Below, piece after piece: positions 53,801-61,228 of a stretch of DNA of 64,000 nt. Below the pieces are notes generated by a model. The model did no database searches and had not been told where the DNA came from. It saw only the letters and a list, made by a program, of their open reading frames with translations. Position numbers and translations under genes: made by a program. The DNA is taken from positions 2,480,001 to 2,544,000 of the forward strand of contig NZ_CP073105.1 in NCBI RefSeq assembly GCF_018138085.1, written 5' to 3'. Source of the DNA: Stutzerimonas stutzeri (GTDB lineage: Bacteria; Pseudomonadota; Gammaproteobacteria; Pseudomonadales; Pseudomonadaceae). Numbering within the stretch: the first letter of the stretch is position 1; every line of letters begins with the position of its first letter.

Positions 53801-54592
53801 ATGACCGCCTATTGGGAATGCCTGCGCACCATCATCGGCCGCGAGTGGCTACGCTTCGTGCAGCAGCGCTCACGCTTTTTCAGCGCCCTGGTGCGCCCGC
53901 TCCTGTGGCTGGTGGTGTTCGCTGCCGGCTTTCGCGCGGCACTGGGGATCGCCATCATCGAGCCCTACGAAACCTACATCACCTACGAGACCTACATCGT
54001 GCCTGGCCTGGCCTGCATGATCCTGCTGTTCAACGGTATGCAGGGTTCGCTGTCGATGGTCTACGACCGCGAGATGGGCAGCATGCGGGTGCTGCTGACG
54101 AGCCCGCTGCCGCGCAGCTTCCTGCTGGCGAGCAAACTGCTGGCGACCTCGCTGATCTCGCTGCTGCAGGTCTATGCCTTCCTGGCGATCGCCTGGTTCT
54201 ACGGCGTGCAGCCGCCGGTGGCTGGGCTGCTGACTGCGCTACCGGCGCTGCTGCTGGTCGCGTTGCTGCTTAGCGCGCTGGGCCTGCTGCTGTCGAACGG
54301 CATCCGCCAGCTGGAAAACTTTGCCGGGGTGATGAATTTCGTCATCTTCCCGATGTTCTTCCTCTCTTCGGCCCTCTATCCGCTGTGGAAAATGCGCGAA
54401 GCCAACGAATGGTTGTTCTGGATCTGTTCGGTCAACCCGTTCACCTACGCAGTGGAGCTGGTTCGCTATGCGCTGTACGAACGCCTCGATCCGCTGTCGC
54501 TGGGGGTCTGCCTCGGCCTGACGCTGCTGTTCAGTTTGCTGTCGGTTCTCAGCTTCAACCCGCAGCACGCCGCACTGCGACGGGCTGCTTGA
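53801..54592 (+). CDS. PQQ-associated ABC-2 type permease
   Basis: This is a 263-residue inner-membrane protein with six hydrophobic helices. The ABC-2 family segment is visible in YDREMGSMRVLLTSPLPRSFLLASKLLATSLISLLQ and the C-terminal NPFTYAVELVRYALY. With the ATPase it would form an exporter. The REPIN array separates them by 836 bp, so expression may be uneven. A CTACTACC motif follows 9 bp after its stop. Confidence 0.92.
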   Translation: MTAYWECLRTIIGREWLRFVQQRSRFFSALVRPLLWLVVFAAGFRAALGIAIIEPYETYITYETYIVPGLACMILLFNGMQGSLSMVYDREMGSMRVLLTSPLPRSFLLASKLLATSLISLLQVYAFLAIAWFYGVQPPVAGLLTALPALLLVALLLSALGLLLSNGIRQLENFAGVMNFVIFPMFFLSSALYPLWKMREANEWLFWICSVNPFTYAVELVRYALYERLDPLSLGVCLGLTLLFSLLSVLSFNPQHAALRRAA

Positions 54593-54935
54593 ATAAAGCT
54601 TTACTACCTTGGTACTGATTTCGATGTCGATCGTAGGATTTCCAACATGGCGCATTTTGCCCTGTAATGTGACCGACCTAAGTCCTTGGGGGACTGGATG
54701 ATGCCTGGCGTGCCGGCGGCATTGACGAACGCAGCCATGGGCGGGTTGCCCGATATCACCCGGCTGCGCCAGGCGCCCGCTGCCGCCGCTACGCCGACAC
54801 ACATGCAGCCGCGGGGAGCAGGCTGGCGACAGACAGGGATAATGAGCACGCGCCCGGATAAGGCGACGCCGCGTGGCATGAGCGCCTTTACCGAACCACA
54901 CCTACGCATAATCACAACAAATGAGGTGACCGGCC
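54593..54935. other. Leader/intergenic region before erbR
   Basis: 343 bp without a supported gene. It begins with the motif TTACTACCTTGGTACTGA at 54601-54616, 320 bp before the erbR start, and has CCTAAGTCCTTGGGGGAC at 54678-54695, a second imperfect copy. The open frame at 54686-54958 has no family match. Confidence 0.5.
54601..54616 (+). promoter_or_regulatory. CTACTACC-type motif upstream of erbR
   Basis: TTACTACCTTGGTACT is nearly identical to the copy at 49461, in the same orientation relative to the next gene, although 320 bp from the erbR start. Confidence 0.5.
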
Positions 54936-55601
54936 TTGTACAAGATACTGATTGCTGATGACCACCCGCTGTTTCGCGAAGCCATCCAGAACGTGATTCG
55001 GGACGGTTTTCCCGGCAGCGAGATTCTCGAGACCGCTGACCTCGATAGCGCCCTGGCCATCACCCTGGAGAACGACGATCTCGACCTGGTGCTGCTCGAC
55101 CTCAACATGCCGGGGATGCACGGCCTCAATGGGCTGATCAACCTGCGCAACGAAGCGCCGACCATCCCGGTGGTCATCGTCTCGGCCGAGCAGGACAAGC
55201 AGATCGTGCTGCAGGCCATTACCTATGGTGCCTGCGGCTTCATCACCAAGTCGTCGCCACGCGCACAGATGACCGATGCCATCGAGCAGATTCTCAACGG
55301 CAACGTCTACCTGCCCTCGGACATCATTCGCAGCCAGAAAGCCAGCACTCGCCGCGCCCAACACAATGAACAGAGCATCCCGCCCGAGCTGTTGCAGGCC
55401 CTGACGCGCAAGCAACTTTTAGTACTCGAGCGCATGACCAAGGGCGAGTCGAACAAGCAGATTGCCTACAACCTCGACATCGCCGAGACCACCGTCAAGG
55501 CCCATGTCTCAGCCATCCTGCGCAAGCTGAACGTGCACAACCGCGTGCAAGCGATCCTCTCAGCCGGCGATATCGACTTCACTTCCTACTTGCGTCGTTG
55601 A
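54936..55601 (+). CDS. erbR: Response regulator ErbR/AgmR (LuxR type)
   Basis: This is a 221-residue NarL/LuxR response regulator: [19 protein letters not shown], phospho-Asp in [10 protein letters not shown] (about residue 55), [26 protein letters not shown] and the [39 protein letters not shown] (split). It closely resembles AgmR/ErbR of P. aeruginosa, which activates the exaA and pqq genes. The start is TTG 54936 with GAGGTG seven bases upstream; this is unusual and may limit expression. It is probably the DNA-binding regulator of the CTACTACC sites (inference). Confidence 0.93.
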   Translation: MYKILIADDHPLFREAIQNVIRDGFPGSEILETADLDSALAITLENDDLDLVLLDLNMPGMHGLNGLINLRNEAPTIPVVIVSAEQDKQIVLQAITYGACGFITKSSPRAQMTDAIEQILNGNVYLPSDIIRSQKASTRRAQHNEQSIPPELLQALTRKQLLVLERMTKGESNKQIAYNLDIAETTVKAHVSAILRKLNVHNRVQAILSAGDIDFTSYLRR

Positions 55602-55831
55602 GGCAAAGAACTGCTCCTTCGCCACGCCTGCCGCCAAGCGCGCTTGCCCGCTGGTGCAAAGGCACCCAGGCAAATATTCGACAACGCCCGATCGCTACGA
55701 ACGGCGCTTCGGGCACCCGCTCGGCTGGAACCATCCGTAGCTGAGCCAGGGGCTGCGTCGTCCCAGCAGGCATCGCCCCTGCGACACCCTCACCTGCTCA
55801 GACAAGCCCTGCGAATCGGGCCCCGCGCAGG

Positions 55832-58483
55832 TCAGGAATGCCCCTGCTCCATCATGTGACACATGGCGGTTTTCAGTTTCATGGGCCGCACCGGCTTGTG
55901 CATCAGCATGTGGCCCAGCTCTCGCACCTGTTGCTTCAGCTCGTTGCTGTAGTTGGCCGTGATCATCAGCGCCGGCAGCGGGCTCGCCCGTCGGGCATTG
56001 ACCGTCTCCACCACGTCGACGCCGTTGCAGCCGTTATCCAGGTGATAGTCGGCGATGATCAGGTCGGCGTCGGCGTGGAAATTGTCGACCTGCCCGGCCA
56101 GATCCTGCTCGGAAAGCGCGGTGACCACTTGGCATCCCCAACCCTCCAGCAAGGTACGCATTCCGGCGCAGATCGCCGTGTCATTGTCGAGCACCCATAC
56201 CCGCGCGCCTTTCAGCCGCTCCAGTAGCAGATCGGTGCTGGCGACCTCTGGGGTGGCTTTTGGCGCCCGCTTGGCCAGCGGTACTTCGATGGCGAACTTC
56301 GAGCCGTGCCCCGGCACCGAACTGACCTGGATGCGATGGCCGAGAATCCGCGCGATCTTCTCGACGATGGCAAGACCCAGGCCGAGTCCGCGGTCCTGCT
56401 GCGGCCGCACGCCTTCGCCGCGTTTGAATTCATGGAAGATTTCTTCAAGCTTGTCTTCGGGGATGCCGACGCCGGTATCCCAGACCTCGATCGACAGGCT
56501 CTGCCGGCGGCGGCGGCAGCCGAGCATCACGCGGCCGCTGGGCGTGTAGCGAATGGCGTTGGTGAGCAGGTTGCGCAGGATGCGCGCCAACAGCTGGATG
56601 TCGCTGCGCACCAGCGCCGAACAGGGAATGAAGTCCAGTCGCAGCTGCTCGCTGCCGGCAATCTGGCGAAACTCCACCGCCAGGTTTTCCAGCAGTTCAC
56701 TGACGGCGAACGGCGCGATGTCCGGCTTGATCACACCGGCATCCAGCTTGGAAATGTCCACCAGCGTGCCGAGCAGGTTTTCCACATCTTCCAGGGAATT
56801 GCTGATGTTGCGGATCAACCCGCTGCTGGGTGCCGCAGGTTGTTCGAGCAACGCGCTGGTGAACAGCCGCGCCGCATTGAGTGGCTGCAGCAGGTCGTGG
56901 CTGACCGCCGCGAGAAACTTGGTTTTCGACAGGTTGGCCAGCTCTGCCTCGCGTTTGGCCTCGCGCAGACGCGCCTCGGCATGGGCGCGCTCGTCGATCT
57001 CGCAGAGCAACTGCTCGTTCAGGCTGGTCAGCTCCGCCGTGCGCTCACGCACCCGCTGTTCGAGGTTCTGATAGGCCTGATGCAAGGCCTCAGCGGTGCG
57101 ACGACGATCGGTGATGTCCTGGATCAGAACGAATATGCCCGCCACTTCGCCGTTGGCCTGGCGGTTGGGCACGTAGGAACGCAGCATGTAACGCTGCTGT
57201 CCGGAGTGGTTGCGCTCGGCCAGCTCGAAGCTGACGCTTTCGCCGGACAGCGCGCGGTCGATGTAGGGCTCCAACTGCTGCCAGTGCTGGCCGCTGTGAA
57301 CGTCACGCAGGGATTGACCGAGCATGCCGTCGCTGGGCCAGCGATACCATTCCTCATAAACCTTGTTGGTGAACTCGTAAGTCAGGTCCGCCGAGACGTA
57401 GGCGATCAACGCCGGCACGTGGTCGGTGATCAGGCGAATCCAGCGCTCGCTTTCACGCAGGGCTTCGGCATGGCGATAGCGCTCGGTGATGTCGGTGAAA
57501 GTGTTGACGAAACCGCCGGTGGGCAGCGGATGCGTACGGATCTCCAGCGTGCGGCCGTCGAACAGATGCTGTTCCAGTTCGGTCAAGGGCTGGCCATCGG
57601 CGTCGAAGGTGTTGGGTGTCAGCAACTTGAGTTCGCTGTCGGCCATCACCTCTTCGAAAGGCCGATGCGCCTCGATTGGCGCCAGGCCGCAGAGTTCGAG
57701 GAAGCGGCCGTTCCAGAGTTCGAGGCTGCCATCGGCGCTGACCATCGCCACGCCCTGGGACAGGTTGTCGACGGCCCGCTGCAGCAGTCGCGACTTTTGC
57801 GCCAAGGCTTGTTCCCGGCGCATGGTCTCGCTGAGTTTCACCTCGGTGATGTCGGTGTAGAGCATCACCAACCCGCCCTCGCGGGTCGGCCGCTCACTGA
57901 CCTGAACCCAGCGGCTGTTATGCAGGCGGTAGACGGTCGGCTCGTTGGCCTTGCCGCGGTGTTCTTCGGCGATCATGCCGCTGCTTTCGGCCAGCCGCTT
58001 GAGCTCCGACAGTCGTGTGCCGCTGTTTATGCGTGCCCGGGTGCGGCTCCATAGCGACTTGAAACGCTTGTTGAACAGGACGATGCGCTGGTCCTTGTCG
58101 AACAGCACGAAGGCATCGGAGATGCTCTCGATGGCGTCCACCAGATGCTGATGCGCGGTTTCGGCACGCAGGCGCGCATCGCTGAGCAGGCGGTTGCTGG
58201 CCTTGAGTTCGGCCATCGCCTGGTTCAGCGCATCGGTCCGCTCACGCACCTGCTCGGCCAGTTCGACCGAATGCTGAAACGCCGCATAGGAGGCGTCGCG
58301 TCCGCTGCCGCTCGATTCGATACGCTCGATCAAGGCGTCGTTGATGCGACGCAGCTTGTAGTTCTCGCGTTCGAGCTCAGCCTGCCTGACGAGTAGCTCA
58401 GCGGCTGCCCCGCCCTCCAGGCCGGCCGATGGCGACGCCGGTGAAGGTCTGGTTGATGTGCATGCCATTGAACTGCTCTCCAT
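55832..58483 (-). CDS. nahK: Hybrid sensor kinase NahK (ErcS')
   Basis: This is an 883-residue cytosolic hybrid kinase: coiled coil (about 25-100), three PAS domains (about 105-220, 235-345, 355-480), a long coiled coil (about 490-560), HisKA with AAVSHDLLQPLNAARLF (phospho-His about residue 570), HATPase (NLLTNAIRYT, DTGVGIPEDK, GLGLGLAIV) and a C-terminal receiver (VLDNDTAIC, LIIADYHLD, HKPVRPM). It overlaps the nosP end by 86 bp. In P. aeruginosa NahK is the kinase partner of the NO sensor NosP. ATG 58468 is an alternative start. Confidence 0.88.
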   Translation of the reverse strand: MESSSMACTSTRPSPASPSAGLEGGAAAELLVRQAELERENYKLRRINDALIERIESSGSGRDASYAAFQHSVELAEQVRERTDALNQAMAELKASNRLLSDARLRAETAHQHLVDAIESISDAFVLFDKDQRIVLFNKRFKSLWSRTRARINSGTRLSELKRLAESSGMIAEEHRGKANEPTVYRLHNSRWVQVSERPTREGGLVMLYTDITEVKLSETMRREQALAQKSRLLQRAVDNLSQGVAMVSADGSLELWNGRFLELCGLAPIEAHRPFEEVMADSELKLLTPNTFDADGQPLTELEQHLFDGRTLEIRTHPLPTGGFVNTFTDITERYRHAEALRESERWIRLITDHVPALIAYVSADLTYEFTNKVYEEWYRWPSDGMLGQSLRDVHSGQHWQQLEPYIDRALSGESVSFELAERNHSGQQRYMLRSYVPNRQANGEVAGIFVLIQDITDRRRTAEALHQAYQNLEQRVRERTAELTSLNEQLLCEIDERAHAEARLREAKREAELANLSKTKFLAAVSHDLLQPLNAARLFTSALLEQPAAPSSGLIRNISNSLEDVENLLGTLVDISKLDAGVIKPDIAPFAVSELLENLAVEFRQIAGSEQLRLDFIPCSALVRSDIQLLARILRNLLTNAIRYTPSGRVMLGCRRRRQSLSIEVWDTGVGIPEDKLEEIFHEFKRGEGVRPQQDRGLGLGLAIVEKIARILGHRIQVSSVPGHGSKFAIEVPLAKRAPKATPEVASTDLLLERLKGARVWVLDNDTAICAGMRTLLEGWGCQVVTALSEQDLAGQVDNFHADADLIIADYHLDNGCNGVDVVETVNARRASPLPALMITANYSNELKQQVRELGHMLMHKPVRPMKLKTAMCHMMEQGHS

Positions 58484-59525
58484 AGGTGTTGAAGCCGATC
58501 ACCTGCTGGCGCCGAAGAAAGGCCGAAGTGTCTTCTGTGGAGCCATTGCCCTCGATTTCGAGGCGCCTGAGGAAACAGTCGCAGCCGATGGTCAACAGCG
58601 GCGGACCGAGGCGCTGCTCGAGACGCTCGAACAGCGACTCCAGATTGGGCATCAGCGGGCCGGGGCGCATGGCGGTGAGCACGATGCCGTTCTCCACCGC
58701 ACAGTAGAACGTCAGGCTCAGGTCCTCGTTGACCTTCTGAATCGAGCGCACGTAGTAGTGCTCGTTGATGCGCACCGCCAACGGATGCGCCGCGAACAGC
58801 CGGTGATCCAGTTCGCTGAGTTCGACACCGATCAACCGTGCGTACTCTTCTGCGGCAGGCTCGGCATTGAGCTCATAGACGCGGCGCGAATGGCTGTCGG
58901 CGCGCGTGACCACCAGCTTCTCGGAGCGCGGCAGGACGTGGTGGGTGGTGAACACCTCGAAATCGAGCCAGGTGTTGATCAGCACGACGATGGCCGCGCC
59001 GCTGTGAAACTGGCCGTCGTAATAGACGTGGGTATCGGTCAGATGGTTGTCGTCACCGGCCGAGCCGCCGAAATGCGGAATGCTGCCGAACGCGGCACTC
59101 AGTGCTGACAGGACAATCTCTTCGCGGCTGGATAAGCCATCGAGCAAGGTCAGCGCGAAACTGTGATCCTTGATCGGCGCCAGCGAGTTGCTGCGGCAGT
59201 CGCTGCCCAGACGTTCGACCAATTGCTGTGCGTCGATGAGGCTGAAGCGGTCCATCTCGTCGATCAGTTCGCATGCGATTGAGAAGCTACGGTGATCGAA
59301 GCCGACCGCGGTGACGCAACTGCGACCGTAGCCTTGCGAAGTAATTTCCCCGGCGGAGGTGCAGCCAACCAGCCGGACGCCCCCGAAGTACTGATGCAGG
59401 GCGGTTCCCAGCGCGGGCAGGTCGTACTCGGCCGAACAGAAGAACAGGACGAAGCCCAGGTGCGGATGGATCAGCTGGCGAGCCAGATCCTGGGCGACCG
59501 TTTCGGGATCACGCGCCTCTGACAT
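58398..59525 (-). CDS. nosP: NosP, FIST-domain nitric oxide sensor
   Basis: This is a 375-residue cytosolic sensor with a FIST N-terminal domain (about 20-220; GGVRLVGCTSAGEITSQGYG, GLSSREEIVLSALSAAFG, HFGGSAGDD) and a FIST_C domain (about 220-375; RVYELNAEPAAEEYARLIG, FYCAVENGIVL, QVIGFNTYGEQF). NosP proteins bind heme and report NO to the neighbouring kinase NahK. ATG 59525 (MSEARDP) is likely; an upstream start at 59579 is possible. A CTACC motif lies about 126 bp upstream. Confidence 0.88.
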   Translation of the reverse strand: MSEARDPETVAQDLARQLIHPHLGFVLFFCSAEYDLPALGTALHQYFGGVRLVGCTSAGEITSQGYGRSCVTAVGFDHRSFSIACELIDEMDRFSLIDAQQLVERLGSDCRSNSLAPIKDHSFALTLLDGLSSREEIVLSALSAAFGSIPHFGGSAGDDNHLTDTHVYYDGQFHSGAAIVVLINTWLDFEVFTTHHVLPRSEKLVVTRADSHSRRVYELNAEPAAEEYARLIGVELSELDHRLFAAHPLAVRINEHYYVRSIQKVNEDLSLTFYCAVENGIVLTAMRPGPLMPNLESLFERLEQRLGPPLLTIGCDCFLRRLEIEGNGSTEDTSAFLRRQQVIGFNTYGEQFNGMHINQTFTGVAIGRPGGRGSR

Positions 59526-59650
59526 GGCCGTGCGCACTTCTTTGGACTCTTGCTCGATCACGCACGCACCCCAATACACACTTATCGTATGACCTCATTC
59601 TTGGTCAGGGCATTGGGTACGAAAATGCTACTTCAGTACCGGCGACGACA

Positions 59651-59663
59651 TGCCTAGGTAGCA
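59651..59663 (-). promoter_or_regulatory. CTACC motif upstream of nosP
   Basis: Toward nosP the strand reads CTTTGCTACCTAGGCATG, about 126 bp before ATG 59525. Its central TA differs from the CCAAGG or CCTTGG copies. Confidence 0.45.
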
Positions 59664-59713
59664 AAGCGACGAAAGACCGCGGGACTGGCAGCGGGTGAAG
59701 CGCAGGCGATCAG

Positions 59714-59743
59714 ACAAAAAACGGGCACCCCGAGAGGTGCCCG
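59714..59743 (-). terminator. Terminator of the porin gene
   Basis: On the minus strand, ACGGGCACC-TCTCG-GGTGCCCGT is followed by TTTTTTGTC, 22 bp after the porin stop. Confidence 0.9.
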
Positions 59744-59764
59744 TCTGGTGACCGTTGAGGCGGT

Positions 59765-60952
59765 TTAGAAGCTGAGCGTGGCACCGATGGCGAAGGTGCG
59801 GGTGTCCTCGTCGAGGGCGTCCGTGTCGTGGCCGCGCAACTCGAACTCGTTCACCTCGGCAACCAGCTTCAGGTTGTCGTTGATGGTACGGAAGTAGGCG
59901 ATGCCGCGGGTCTGGTAGTCGGCTGCGGTGCCCAGGCCGTTGCCGTCATCCTTGGTCTTGCCGGTGGAAAGCGCGATGCGGTTCTTGCCGAAGGTGTAGG
60001 AGCCTTGCAGCAGGTAACCATCGCTGTCGACATCGCGCAGGTGGGCTTTACCGGCGTTATTGGTATAGAACGGGTTGATGCCCTCGGCCTGGAAGCCCGA
60101 CGCGGTGAGCGAGAACCCGGCCATCTTGGCTTGAACGCCATAGCCGAGACCTTTGGAATCGACGTCGTCGACCGTACTGTCGGTATTCTTCGAGCTCTGC
60201 TGCATACCGTTGACCCAGGTGTAGAACTGCGCGCCGCCGAGGTCGAACTGATAGGTGACCTCGGTTTCGAAGCGGGGGCTGTCCTGGTAGGCCTCATCCA
60301 GCGCCGAACTCTGGTCGTCCGTGGTATCGACCGGGTCCATGATGCCGGCAGCGATACGCAGGCCGCCCATCACCGGCGAGCGATAGGTAACCTGGGACGT
60401 CGGGAACGGGTACGGGTAGCCGGTACCGATGTTGCCGAAGGAGACGCCGCCGAAATCGACCAGACCCAGGGTGTCGCTGACCTGGCCGTAGCCGGTGAGC
60501 ATCTCGTCGAGGAAGATGTTGGAGCGGCCGAACAGACCGAAGTCCTTACCGAAGAGCACCTCACCCCACTGGTCGTTGGATGCGGTGCCGTAGAACTGGC
60601 GGACGTCGATGCCGGTCTCGGTACCGTTGCTGTCGCTGTCGTTGATGGTGACCCAGAAGGACGAGCGACCGCCCACTTTCACGTCATCGAGTTGTTTGCC
60701 GAAGTTGAAGCCGATGTAGTTGGGCAGGAAACCCATCTTTACCCGCGACTGGTCGCGATCGAACTGTTCGCCGGCACGGTCGACCTTGCTGCTGACGTAG
60801 AAGGTATTGAAGTAGCCGTCGACGGAGAATGTAGTGTCGTCCTTGTCGTACAGCTTGATTTCGGCAACCGCCGACTGGCTCAGGGTCATGGCAATCGCGC
60901 TGGCCAGGGCCAACGGGATCAGGGTTGTACTCACGTTCTTCTTGTTGTGCAT
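59765..60952 (-). CDS. Outer-membrane porin (Gram-negative type 1)
   Basis: This is a 395-residue outer-membrane protein with a signal peptide (LALASAIAMTLSQSAVA) and the alternating pattern of a 16-strand beta barrel. The N-terminal VDGYFNTFYV, the middle RQFYGTASNDQWGEVLFGKDFGLFGR and the final strand FAIGATLSF with terminal Phe are typical of general porins of the OmpC/Omp32 type. It may let alcohols or acids enter. A terminator follows. The CTACTAC copy at 61047 lies in the upstream region but in the opposite orientation. Confidence 0.9.
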   Translation of the reverse strand: MHNKKNVSTTLIPLALASAIAMTLSQSAVAEIKLYDKDDTTFSVDGYFNTFYVSSKVDRAGEQFDRDQSRVKMGFLPNYIGFNFGKQLDDVKVGGRSSFWVTINDSDSNGTETGIDVRQFYGTASNDQWGEVLFGKDFGLFGRSNIFLDEMLTGYGQVSDTLGLVDFGGVSFGNIGTGYPYPFPTSQVTYRSPVMGGLRIAAGIMDPVDTTDDQSSALDEAYQDSPRFETEVTYQFDLGGAQFYTWVNGMQQSSKNTDSTVDDVDSKGLGYGVQAKMAGFSLTASGFQAEGINPFYTNNAGKAHLRDVDSDGYLLQGSYTFGKNRIALSTGKTKDDGNGLGTAADYQTRGIAYFRTINDNLKLVAEVNEFELRGHDTDALDEDTRTFAIGATLSF

Positions 60953-61046
60953 GGCGCTCTCCGCTGATGTGACGACAGGCAGTCGTGTCGAGGCGGATTA
61001 TCGAAAGCGCAACCGAGGGCCCATAGGCTCCAATAGCGGCGACTGG

Positions 61047-61058
61047 CTACTACTTTCG
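61047..61058 (+). promoter_or_regulatory. Weak CTACTACC-type element upstream of the porin
   Basis: GGCTACTACTTTCGCC lies about 100 bp from the porin start but faces away from it. It matches only the first part of the motif. Confidence 0.25.
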
Positions 61059-61228
61059 CCGAGCTCGCCGTCTTGCGTACTAAGGCGATCGTGCCCGTTC
61101 CGTCCGTCGTAGCGCTTAGGTCGTACGCCGTCACGCTTAGGTAGGCACGCGCACCGGCCCGGCTCGCCAACAGGACGGCAGGCAGGGGGCAGCTTGAATC
61201 TGATAAACGAAGGAGTAACGGCTCGGGA

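Noticed and set aside
54686..54958. Plus-strand frame (90 codons) before erbR
   Set aside because: It runs into the erbR start in another frame, is Ala/Pro/Arg-rich and has no ribosome site; I treat the region as leader.
56306..58054. Long open frame on the plus strand (582 codons)
   Set aside because: It is antisense to nahK, which shows all kinase motifs; the translated product is low complexity.
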